Of a DNA stretch of 5,408 bases, positions 1-4,716 are shown piece after piece. Location of the stretch: NCBI GenBank assembly GCA_016190205.1, contig JACPQZ010000056.1:1-5408 (forward strand), written 5' to 3'. Origin of the DNA: Candidatus Omnitrophota bacterium (lineage in GTDB: Bacteria; Omnitrophota; JACPQZ01). A program made the position numbers and the translations under genes. A model generated the notes under the pieces. The model searched no databases and was not told where the DNA came from. It saw nothing but the letters and a program-made list of their open reading frames with translations. How positions within the stretch are numbered: the stretch's first letter is position 1; each line of letters opens with the position of its first letter.

Positions 1-872
1 GTGTTGCTGTAGACCACCTTGAGGAATCCACCACGCGGGCCCGTCCAGTACAGAACGCCGCAGGCGAGCATGACCATCCAGAAGTTCGTCAAGAAACTCT
101 TCCTCGAGGAGACGAACCCGAAGAACTGCGGACGGCCCCTGGCCTCGTCCGTGATACGGCGAAAGTCTCTGGGCTTGTACTTGTGGAAGAACCCCCGGGA
201 TCGTCGGTCGATGTGGCGCTGGCGCGTGTCCTCCGTCAGCTCGATATCGTACAGGTTGAACAGAAGCCACAACGTCGCGTCCTGACCCTTCCAGACGGTT
301 GTCCGGACCGTTGTGCGGATCGTCGAGCCGATCGACCACCGGATTCGGAACGCGAGGCGGAGCGTTCGCAGGTGCTTTGCGTACGCGTACTCAAGCATCG
401 CCGCTGGCGTAACCTCACTGCCAGTGGCGTCGCGGAACACATCCTCGCGCACGTCATACAGGAAATCTCCGCCAACATCGTCCGCGTCCAGGTCCACGGG
501 AATCCGGGCTTTGCGGAGCAATGCCGCCGACTCGGCGTTTGGCCGATCATGCGACCCCGGTTCATCCTGGCCATCATCGTCTCCACGCACCAGTGAACGG
601 CCGTGACGCCAGCGGCGGAAAAACCACGGCTGAAGCTCGACACGGCAGACGACACTCTCTGGCGTCGCGGGAGCTTGAACGACGAACCGCACATAACACC
701 GCACGGCAGGGCGACCATCGCGTGTGACGATTCGCGAAAGTATCGTGTCTTGTGGATATCGCCGGAAGGCATAGAACCCGGCGCAATCCGTCATCGGAGC
801 GACGTCCTCGTACTCGGCCAGCTGTTCGACTCGAGCGCGACGAATGACGTCCGCCGCCGTCGCGAGGATCAC
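1..872 (-). CDS. Unknown protein of cassette 5, C-terminus beyond the window
   Basis: An open frame of 290 codons runs from a GTG at 872 to the left edge with no stop. I do not recognise the family. The frame has strong G/C preference at third positions and clean composition, so it is convincingly coding. A TGA lies 18 codons upstream and no other start lies between it and the GTG; the next in-frame ATG is residue 27 (794). The GTG overlaps the TGA of a 20-codon ORF as GTGA, which suggests coupled translation. Visible features are a charged stretch with D and E at about 97-104, an acidic DLDADD segment at 127-132, an aromatic-rich segment WLLFNLYDIEL near 202-212, a basic region at 217-247, and a hydrophobic segment at about 260-276 (FLTNFWMVMLACGVLYW) that could be a membrane helix. 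It lies directly downstream of attC 979-1071. Function is not inferable. Confidence 0.75.
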   Translation of the reverse strand, partial: MILATAADVIRRARVEQLAEYEDVAPMTDCAGFYAFRRYPQDTILSRIVTRDGRPAVRCYVRFVVQAPATPESVVCRVELQPWFFRRWRHGRSLVRGDDDGQDEPGSHDRPNAESAALLRKARIPVDLDADDVGGDFLYDVREDVFRDATGSEVTPAAMLEYAYAKHLRTLRLAFRIRWSIGSTIRTTVRTTVWKGQDATLWLLFNLYDIELTEDTRQRHIDRRSRGFFHKYKPRDFRRITDEARGRPQFFGFVSSRKSFLTNFWMVMLACGVLYWTGPRGGFLKVVYSN

Positions 873-931
873 GCTGTCGTTACCACCCGTAGAACGACCG
901 TGTGCTCGTTGCGGAAATCCGTATCAACCAT
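869..931 (-). CDS. Possible 20-residue leader ORF coupled to the cassette 5 gene
   Basis: ATG at 931 opens a 20-codon ORF (MVDTDFRNEHTVVLRVVTTA) whose TGA overlaps the GTG start of the next gene as GTGA. It is the first ATG after the cassette boundary at 984/985. An AAAAGG lies about 13 bases upstream, which is a poor ribosome-binding site distance. It may be a leader that feeds ribosomes to the weakly initiated GTG gene, or simply chance. The same frame is open further upstream through the attC, which weakens the case for it being a gene. Confidence 0.3.
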   Translation of the reverse strand: MVDTDFRNEHTVVLRVVTTA

Positions 932-978
932 GAACGTGTGCGTACCTTTTCGCTCAAACCACTCGCGTAGTCGCTGCC

Positions 979-1071
979 GTCCAACGTTCCGGATCAGCGA
1001 CCCCGCGCCACTGATGCCCGGTCTGCAACTGAGACGCAATCGCGGGGTTTGCTGCATCCGGTTTGTTCGGC
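979..1071 (-). repeat. attC site of cassette 4
   Basis: On the plus strand the ends are GTCCAAC (979-985) and GTTCGGC (1065-1071); read on the minus strand R'' is GCCGAAC and R' is GTTGGAC, which fits GTTRRRY. Arms 989-1007 and 1041-1061 pair, the second being two bases longer with an extra base after CCGGAT. The extra base sits on the R'' side, which sets the minus orientation. The 33-base variable loop is the longest of the four sites. The preceding gene stops about 20 bases before it. Confidence 0.87.
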
Positions 1072-1091
1072 AATTCCGACTTCGTCTTTCA

Positions 1092-1478
1092 TCATTGGAT
1101 GATCTGACTTGCCTTGAACTTCAGGGGTCTGGCCTTTGCCTGCAATCGGGCACGTTTCCGGATGGTCACAAGCACAGCAACGCCAAATAGAATGAGAAAC
1201 GCCGCTGTGTTTGCCGCAAGTATGCCATTGAAGTCCGACATGAGATACGCCACGGCGAAACCTGCAAGGAAGTTGGCCAATACGGACGAGATGAAGAACC
1301 ATATTTCGTACTCTTCAAGCGTGGACGCGTTGACCATTTTGATCTCGATAGTCTCAGGGACGGAGACCATGACATTGAGACCGCCCGCGATCGGGTTTCC
1401 ACTGGATTCGGATCCGGCGAACGCTTCAACCTCAACTTGGTTTGGCATTTCTTCGGGCGCGCGTGCTTTGTCATTCAT
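1092..1478 (-). CDS. Small two-helix membrane protein, second gene of cassette 4
   Basis: The 128-residue product has a polar N-terminus (1-35), a short region predicted to be beta-rich (VMVSVPETIEIKMV, 36-49), an acidic linker TLEEYE, then two probable membrane helices at about 59-80 and 84-106, followed by a basic tail RKRARLQAKARPLKFK. The positive-inside rule would place the tail, and hence also the N-terminus, in the cytoplasm. The ATG overlaps the end of the upstream Cas2-like gene by 8 bases, so the two are translationally coupled and probably act together. The start is the first ATG and an AAAGGG lies about 9 bases upstream inside the neighbour. I do not recognise a named family. A membrane effector or anchor for the upstream protein is inference only. 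Confidence 0.85.
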   Translation of the reverse strand: MNDKARAPEEMPNQVEVEAFAGSESSGNPIAGGLNVMVSVPETIEIKMVNASTLEEYEIWFFISSVLANFLAGFAVAYLMSDFNGILAANTAAFLILFGVAVLVTIRKRARLQAKARPLKFKASQIIQ

Positions 1479-1776
1479 TGTCTCGCGCCCTTTCTCGGAT
1501 CATCGGCCACATACTCTTTGGCAGCCATCCATCGTACCGTCCGCCGTGCATGACGGGTGTCACGAGGAAGTGAACGGTTACAGTGGAAGTACGAGCGACT
1601 TCTTTGATCGATTCCTTTATTGACTCATAGGCTTCCTCGTTCCGTATCCTCACGATGTAGAGAGTAGTGAGCGGCTTGACCCAGGAATAGCCGCTTAGAC
1701 ACTCCTTTAGCGCGGCGTTTGCGGCTTTCCACGCTTCGCCTTCCGCTTGTATATCCCATGAAACTACAAAGTGCAT
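1471..1776 (-). CDS. Small protein with a Cas2/VapD-like layout, first gene of cassette 4
   Basis: The 101-residue product begins with a hydrophobic strand ending in WDI (MHFVVSWDI), then a helix (residues 12-28), a second strand around YSWVKPLTTLYIV (30-42), a second helix (46-60) and strands VTVHFLVTPV (66-75), finishing with GGRYDGWLPK and a polar tail. This beta-alpha-beta-beta-alpha-beta order with a strand-1 aspartate is the ferredoxin-like pattern of Cas2, VapD and related small proteins (including those annotated SinR-family). The resemblance is by layout and motif, not by alignment. If it holds, a metal-dependent ribonuclease activity is possible but Cas2-fold proteins are often not nucleases. 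The start is supported by AAGGAAG about 9 bases upstream, inside the cassette. No CRISPR repeats or other cas genes are present. Confidence 0.85.
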   Translation of the reverse strand: MHFVVSWDIQAEGEAWKAANAALKECLSGYSWVKPLTTLYIVRIRNEEAYESIKESIKEVARTSTVTVHFLVTPVMHGGRYDGWLPKSMWPMIRERARDNE

Positions 1777-1803
1777 GTCATGTCGCTTCCTTTCTCATGC
1801 CGT

Positions 1804-1873
1804 GCCGAACGTGGCGAATGAGCCGCGCGCCGTCGCTGATCAGCGGCGCGTCGGCTCCATTCGCGTGTTCGGC
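1804..1873 (-). repeat. attC site of cassette 3
   Basis: Plus-strand ends are GCCGAAC (1804-1810) and GTTCGGC (1867-1873). Arms 1814-1832 and 1844-1864 pair along their whole length apart from two extra bases in the second arm, on the R'' side, which fixes the minus orientation. The loop is 11 bases. The R' core read on the minus strand is GTTCGGC, with C where the consensus has a purine. Confidence 0.9.
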
Positions 1874-1877
1874 GGCA

Positions 1878-2447
1878 TCATGTCCCGGCGGGCGAGCCGG
1901 CCCCCGGGCTCGCTGTCGCCTGTTTGAACCTAGCGACCTCTTTCGACCACTGCTTGGTTCGCAACATCTGCAGTAAGCTGACCAGAAGCGCGGCGGCAAC
2001 AACGGCAAGGCCGAGCGTGAGAAGACCAATCTGGTCCTTCGACGACCTGCCGATGTAAACAACCATGCCGGCACTGGCAGCAGCGATCACAGCTCCGACG
2101 AGCAAGTCTATGGCTAGACCATAGGTGGCCCACGTCTTTGAATTTGGATCTGAGCGAAGGCTTGAGAGAGCCCTGTAGCCACCTGCCTGGTCCTCAAGGA
2201 GTGCGGCAGCATCCTGGCACGCGTTGAGGAGCTGACTGTTCCGAAAGTCGAGAATCCAGAACACGACTGACACGAGAGCGGCTCCACCAAAGACGGCTAC
2301 CCGAATGGGAGCGCTCGTATTCTGCGAGAACGCGACACCAAGGGCCGCCAAGACCGTGACATAGCCCGCAAAGATCTTCTCCCGCCACGACGCGAAATGC
2401 CGCCAGATATCGGCTAACTCCTCGTAGAGTTTGGGGTCGTGCTTCAT
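1878..2447 (-). CDS. Four-helix membrane protein of cassette 3
   Basis: The chosen ATG at 2447 has a strong GGAGG five bases upstream and lies just inside the cassette boundary; a longer frame continues upstream only by reading through the attC. The 189-residue product starts with a charged helix containing WRHFASWREK (15-24), then probable membrane helices at about 25-41, 48-66, 109-133 and 140-161. A soluble loop at about 67-106 begins DFRNSQLLNACQDAAALLE. The C-terminus is basic, then ends in a Gly/Ser/Pro tail. Two helix pairs around a cytoplasmic-looking loop, with an amphipathic lead-in, recall small effector membrane domains such as SLATT, but this is a weak layout-based comparison. 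The TGA lies four bases before the R'' core of attC 1804-1873. The function is unknown. Confidence 0.88.
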   Translation of the reverse strand: MKHDPKLYEELADIWRHFASWREKIFAGYVTVLAALGVAFSQNTSAPIRVAVFGGAALVSVVFWILDFRNSQLLNACQDAAALLEDQAGGYRALSSLRSDPNSKTWATYGLAIDLLVGAVIAAASAGMVVYIGRSSKDQIGLLTLGLAVVAAALLVSLLQMLRTKQWSKEVARFKQATASPGAGSPAGT

Positions 2448-2473
2448 GATCTCCTCCCCGTACTCGGGTGTCC

Positions 2474-2536
2474 GCCGAACGGCCATGGTGAGCGGCCGGC
2501 CGCTCTCGGCCGGGCCGCTCGACCATGTTGTTAGGC
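2474..2536 (-). repeat. attC site of cassette 2
   Basis: Plus-strand ends are GCCGAAC (2474-2480) and GTTAGGC (2530-2536). Arms 2484-2501 and 2508-2527 pair with a six-base loop and two extra bases in the second arm, on the R'' side. On the minus strand R'' is GCCTAAC and R' is GTTCGGC. The TAA stop of the preceding gene (2531-2533) lies inside R''. Confidence 0.9.
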
Positions 2537-3124
2537 TGCGCCCCCAGTCTCCTCGATCGCTGCTGCAAACTCTGGGAGTCCGACGCGGGCCAAGTACGCC
2601 GCAAAGCGCTGCGCGATGTCCTCCCGAAAGAGCGGCGCCACCGAGCACACGCACGCAGTTGGTTTAAGTTCTAGGAGGTACTTCACCGTTGCTGAAAAGT
2701 AGTGCTTGAAGTCGATGACCGAGGGTACGATGGGCACGTCATCCTCGAACTCGAGGTAGTGATAGCGCGGCCGTTCGTTGTTGCGGAGGAAGGCGCCTGC
2801 ACTGCGCGTCTTGGGGACTCGCTCCATTTGGATGCCCAGTTCGCTGAGATGCTCACCTTGGTACACGTGCTCAACGTTGTACAGGGGTGCCATGAGGACG
2901 GAGATTAGCCACTTGTCTTGGGTGGAGTGAGCCTCGGTTCGAAACCGGTGGTCCTGTTCCAGGTCGCAGTCCTGAGTCAGGACGATCGCGAGGGGGAAAA
3001 CGATCCGTGCGACCTCGATCAGGCCCGACCCCTCAGCGACATACTCCACCCAGTGGACGTCCCGAAGGATGTCCCCCTGACAGAGCCTAGTCTTGTCTGC
3101 CTTCAGTACCTTTGTCTGCTGCAA
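2531..3124 (-). CDS. Conserved-looking protein with TQDCDLEQD motif, third gene of cassette 2
   Basis: The product is 197 residues from a TTG at 3124. That start is favoured because AAGGGG lies five bases upstream and no ATG occurs nearby. Notable segments are QGDIL (16-20), VFPLAIVLTQDCDLEQDHRF (42-61), a region around APLYNVEHVYQGEHL (79-93), YHYLEFEDD (121-129), VPSVIDFKHYF (133-143) and LFREDIAQRFAAYLARVGLP (165-184). The QGD, TQDCDL and C-terminal LF-RE-RF patterns look like those of an uncharacterised conserved family I have seen but cannot name. Conserved Asp, Cys and His could form a metal or catalytic site, which is inference. It overlaps the linker gene by 38 bases, and its TAA falls inside the attC core. 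Confidence 0.85.
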   Translation of the reverse strand: MQQTKVLKADKTRLCQGDILRDVHWVEYVAEGSGLIEVARIVFPLAIVLTQDCDLEQDHRFRTEAHSTQDKWLISVLMAPLYNVEHVYQGEHLSELGIQMERVPKTRSAGAFLRNNERPRYHYLEFEDDVPIVPSVIDFKHYFSATVKYLLELKPTACVCSVAPLFREDIAQRFAAYLARVGLPEFAAAIEETGGAA

Positions 3125-3278
3125 CAGTGCCCCTTACGATGATGCGGCGCGGTTTGCCGATGCCGTACTTGGCGCTTTGAACTTCATCGGGTTCTGCGGC
3201 TTGGCCCGCAAGAGGTGTTCCAGCCGTTTGAGGCTCGGGAACGTACTCGCCGAACGGATCCTTCTCCTCAGGCGGCAT
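3087..3278 (-). CDS. 63-residue linker protein, second gene of cassette 2
   Basis: ATG at 3278 follows GGGGG about eight bases upstream and overlaps the end of the TIGR04255-type gene by 11 bases. The product is acidic and proline-rich at its start (PPEEKDPFGEYVPEPQ), low in hydrophobic residues, then basic near KYGIGKPRRIIVRG (about 37-50). It is likely disordered with one short structured or nucleic-acid-facing stretch. Its 3' end overlaps the next gene by 38 bases in another frame. It fits a small adaptor or regulatory protein of the three-gene unit, but I recognise no family. Chance is less likely than usual because the two overlaps bridge neighbouring genes with no gap. Confidence 0.6.
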   Translation of the reverse strand: MPPEEKDPFGEYVPEPQTAGTPLAGQAAEPDEVQSAKYGIGKPRRIIVRGTVAADKGTEGRQD

Positions 3279-4035
3279 TCATGATCCCCCGGAGATTGTC
3301 CGTGATGCTCTGCTCGAAATAGCGCTGGATCGTTGTGTGGAAGTCGTCCAGAAGGTGGCTGACCTCTCTGATGTCGACGGCCGAGTGGGTATAGGCGTCG
3401 AGGTCGAGTACAAAGACCTTCTGGCGAATGCGAGCGGGATAGTCGGGGTTGTGCATTCCAAGACGATAGCGAAGATGGAAGGCATCAAACGCCAACTCCA
3501 AGTTGTGGAAGACACGAGAAAGGGCTGGCCGGTCTGCTTCCAGGGGAAACTGAAATAGCGACAGGAGCTGCGGAGCCAGGTAAGCCGACCAGTCAGTAGG
3601 GTTCGCTTCCGCCAACTCGATCGTGTTTACGTAGCGAAGACCCACACGCGACGGTTGAGCGCCCGGGAATAGCTCGGCGACTCGATCGAGAACCCCAAGG
3701 AACTCAGCCTTGACGATCTCGTAGGTGTGGTAGGTCCGATGTTGGACCAGCACGACCTGCCGGCCGATGGTCAGGGTCTTGGTTCGTTCCTTTCCATGAA
3801 AGAGCCATTCCTTGAACCGCTCTTCACTCGACTGAACACCTTGCGGGCCGATCTCCACTGCACGCTGAACCGCCTCGCGTGGTTCCGCAATTGGGAAAGT
3901 GCCCACTGCAACCTCGATAAGCCGTGGTGGAAGTGCAGCTTCCACGCCCGGCAACGGGCTGACGAAGTCAACTCGCGCGATAACCTCTTTGAGGAAGTTC
4001 CTTCGATAGCAGGTCTCCGCAAACGGGTCAGGCAT
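3268..4035 (-). CDS. TIGR04255-type protein, first gene of cassette 2
   Basis: The 255-residue product starts at ATG 4035, six to seven bases after AGGAAAGG and 45 bases inside the cassette; the longer upstream frame crosses the attC and is rejected. Family-like signatures are an N-terminal FLKEVIARVDF (14-24), a central RVGLRYVNTIEL (130-141), FVLDLDAY (208-215) and a C-terminal helix ending HTTIQRYFEQSITDNLRGIMN (233-253). These match my memory of TIGR04255, a sporadically distributed bacterial family without known biochemical function. No membrane segment or signal peptide is visible, so it is probably cytoplasmic. It is the lead gene of an overlapping trio. Patchy distribution and residence in an integron cassette fit an accessory or defence role, which is inference. 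Confidence 0.88.
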   Translation of the reverse strand: MPDPFAETCYRRNFLKEVIARVDFVSPLPGVEAALPPRLIEVAVGTFPIAEPREAVQRAVEIGPQGVQSSEERFKEWLFHGKERTKTLTIGRQVVLVQHRTYHTYEIVKAEFLGVLDRVAELFPGAQPSRVGLRYVNTIELAEANPTDWSAYLAPQLLSLFQFPLEADRPALSRVFHNLELAFDAFHLRYRLGMHNPDYPARIRQKVFVLDLDAYTHSAVDIREVSHLLDDFHTTIQRYFEQSITDNLRGIMNAA

Positions 4036-4074
4036 GTTGCACCTTTCCTCAGTCGCTCCCCTCGTTTTGAAGCA

Positions 4075-4133
4075 GCCTAACGTGAGGCGATTGACCGGCG
4101 CGCTTTTGCGTCCGGTCCAATCGCTGGTTCGGC
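4075..4133 (-). repeat. attC site of cassette 1
   Basis: Plus-strand ends are GCCTAAC (4075-4081) and GTTCGGC (4127-4133). Arms 4087-4098 and 4112-4124 pair perfectly except for one extra base in the second arm, the classical extrahelical base on the R'' side when read on the minus strand. R'' is GCCGAAC and R' is GTTAGGC, a good consensus core. At 59 bases it is a short attC. Confidence 0.93.
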
Positions 4134-4276
4134 ATGAGGCGATAATATGAAGGACCATCACGGTAGAGACATTGTAAGTCCATTAGACGCGCTACCACCA
4201 GTCATTGACTACTCACTTGCGATGCGCCAACTCCACAAGGCGATTGACACATACCTTCTCGATTTACCTCTCACAC
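4134..4276. other. Apparent non-coding tail of cassette 1
   Basis: About 140 bases separate the stop of the cassette 1 gene from its attC. On the minus strand only ORFs of about 15 codons with no good ribosome-binding site are seen. On the plus strand an ATG at 4147 opens a frame that looks fairly protein-like for about 60 codons, but then it runs antisense to the cassette gene and on into the integrase remnant. I see no terminator here. Confidence 0.5.
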
Positions 4277-4561
4277 CTACGCCTGAGAGGGTTTATCTAG
4301 AATCGCTGCGAGCATTTGTTCAAATGGAGTTCCAGCAGCCAAATGACGAACTATCACGGGATGAAGCAACTGCCTCTCGTGTTGAAGGTTTTGTGGGAGG
4401 GGGCAGTTTAAGAATTGGGCAAGTTGGTCAACCCGCTTTGCAAGAGAAGCGACCTGAAAATACAGGAGTAGCATGGCCAGCCTGTTCCAATCACCTTGCG
4501 ACCAAACGGATGCAGGTAGCTGGAGGATGTATTCGACGGCTTCTTCAAGATTGTCGTACAT
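4277..4561 (-). CDS. Small helical protein of unknown function, cassette 1
   Basis: The 94-residue product starts at ATG 4561 behind AGAGAGGTGA, a good ribosome-binding site at the proper distance. It looks all-helical: an acidic first helix (DNLEEAVEYILQL), a WSQGDWNRLAMLLLYFQVASLAKRV region (21-43), then LAQFLNCPLPQN and a final helix GTPFEQMLAAILDKPS. No membrane segment is convincing, though 27-38 is hydrophobic. It uses more A/T-ending codons than genes in the other cassettes. It is the first gene after the attI-like junction and should be best served by the candidate cassette promoter. I do not recognise a family. Confidence 0.75.
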   Translation of the reverse strand: MYDNLEEAVEYILQLPASVWSQGDWNRLAMLLLYFQVASLAKRVDQLAQFLNCPLPQNLQHERQLLHPVIVRHLAAGTPFEQMLAAILDKPSQA

Positions 4562-4564
4562 GGA

Positions 4565-4582
4565 TCACCTCTCTGTTTTCAT
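4565..4582 (-). other. Five-codon mini-ORF at the start of cassette 1
   Basis: ATG AAA ACA GAG AGG TGA begins next to the recombination core (4583-4589) and ends three bases before the ATG of the cassette 1 gene. Its last codons contain the ribosome-binding site of that gene. It recalls ORF-11 in attI1 of class 1 integrons, a short ORF that aids translation of the first cassette. Chance is quite possible. Confidence 0.25.
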
Positions 4583-4617
4583 GCCGAACTACGCGTATAT
4601 GGTTTCCAGGCGAAGTG

Positions 4618-4644
4618 CTTATCTCTGGCACGATGTCAGATAAG
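4618..4644. repeat. Inverted repeat overlapping the candidate -10 box
   Basis: Seven-base arms CTTATCT (4618-4624) and AGATAAG (4638-4644) are perfect inverted copies 13 bases apart. They overlap the -10 element and the expected transcription start of the candidate cassette promoter, so an operator or an integrase-binding element is possible. No T-run follows on either strand, so a terminator is unlikely. Confidence 0.4.
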
Positions 4645-4669
4645 ACCCCATCAGGTAAACCTCAGTCAA
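4640..4669 (-). promoter_or_regulatory. Candidate cassette promoter (Pc)
   Basis: On the minus strand TTGACT (4664-4669) and TCTTAT (4640-4645) are separated by 18 bases; they match the sigma-70 consensus at five and four of six positions. Transcription would start near 4633, about 70 bases before the first cassette ATG, and run into the array. The position between the integrase remnant and attI suits a Pc for an integron whose integrase is read in the same direction as the cassettes. Confidence 0.45.
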
Positions 4670-4701
4670 GGGGTGTGATATCAACCGGTTATGCCATTTT
4701 T

Positions 4702-4716
4702 CCCAATGTCATTGGG
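4702..4716. repeat. Perfect 7-base inverted repeat at the integrase stop codon
   Basis: CCCAATG and CATTGGG flank one central base, and the TGA of the integrase remnant (4709-4711) lies at the centre. On the minus strand it is followed by AAAAAT rather than a T-run, so it is not a classical terminator of the remnant. Role unknown. Confidence 0.4.

Larger units (their letters stand above)
1..4588 (-). mobile_element. Integron gene-cassette array, four complete cassettes and one partial
   Basis: The array is read right to left from the attI-like junction. Using the G^TT cut point of each core site, cassette 1 is 4081-4588, cassette 2 is 2480-4080, cassette 3 is 1810-2479, cassette 4 is 985-1809 and cassette 5 is 1-984 with its end outside the window. 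All convincing genes inside lie on the minus strand and each complete cassette ends in an attC. The first bases of a cassette match the reverse complement of its own R'' core: TTCGGC with GCCGAAC for cassettes 1, 3 and 4, and TTAGGC with GCCTAAC for cassette 2. That is what a formerly circular cassette predicts. Two of the four complete cassettes carry more than one gene. Cassette 1 looks lower in GC than the rest, fitting independent origins. Confidence 0.9.
4583..4708 (-). other. attI-like region between the integrase remnant and cassette 1
   Basis: The simple core GTTCGGC (minus strand; plus 4583-4589) has no pairing partner 60-90 bases to its right, unlike the attC sites, and lies at the array edge next to the integrase remnant, so it is read as attI. 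The cassette 1 R'' site GCCGAAC matches this core. The exact attI extent and integrase binding sites cannot be defined by eye. The region also holds the candidate promoter and an inverted repeat at 4618-4644. Confidence 0.7.

Noticed and set aside
236-772. 178-codon minus-strand ORF and overlapping plus-strand ORFs in the first 800 bases
   Set aside because: They are rich in Arg, Ser and Cys and out of frame with the 290-codon frame that has coding-like third positions and no stop.
1114-1623. 169-codon plus-strand ORF
   Set aside because: It is antisense to two overlapping minus-strand genes that have ribosome-binding sites and coherent secondary structure.
1471-1776. CRISPR-associated locus suggested by the Cas2-like protein
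   Set aside because: No direct-repeat array and no other cas-like gene is present; at most it is an orphan Cas2-fold protein.
1804-1873. GC-rich hairpins at 979, 1804, 2474 and 4075 as transcription terminators
   Set aside because: None is followed by a T-run, and their core ends and extrahelical bases identify them as attC sites.
2448-2654. N-terminal extension of the cassette 3 membrane protein
   Set aside because: It reads through attC 2474-2536 into the previous cassette; the ATG at 2447 has a strong ribosome-binding site within its own cassette.
4036-4161. N-terminal extension of the TIGR04255-type protein
   Set aside because: It crosses attC 4075-4133; the ATG at 4035 has AGGAAAGG at good spacing and gives a family-like N-terminus.
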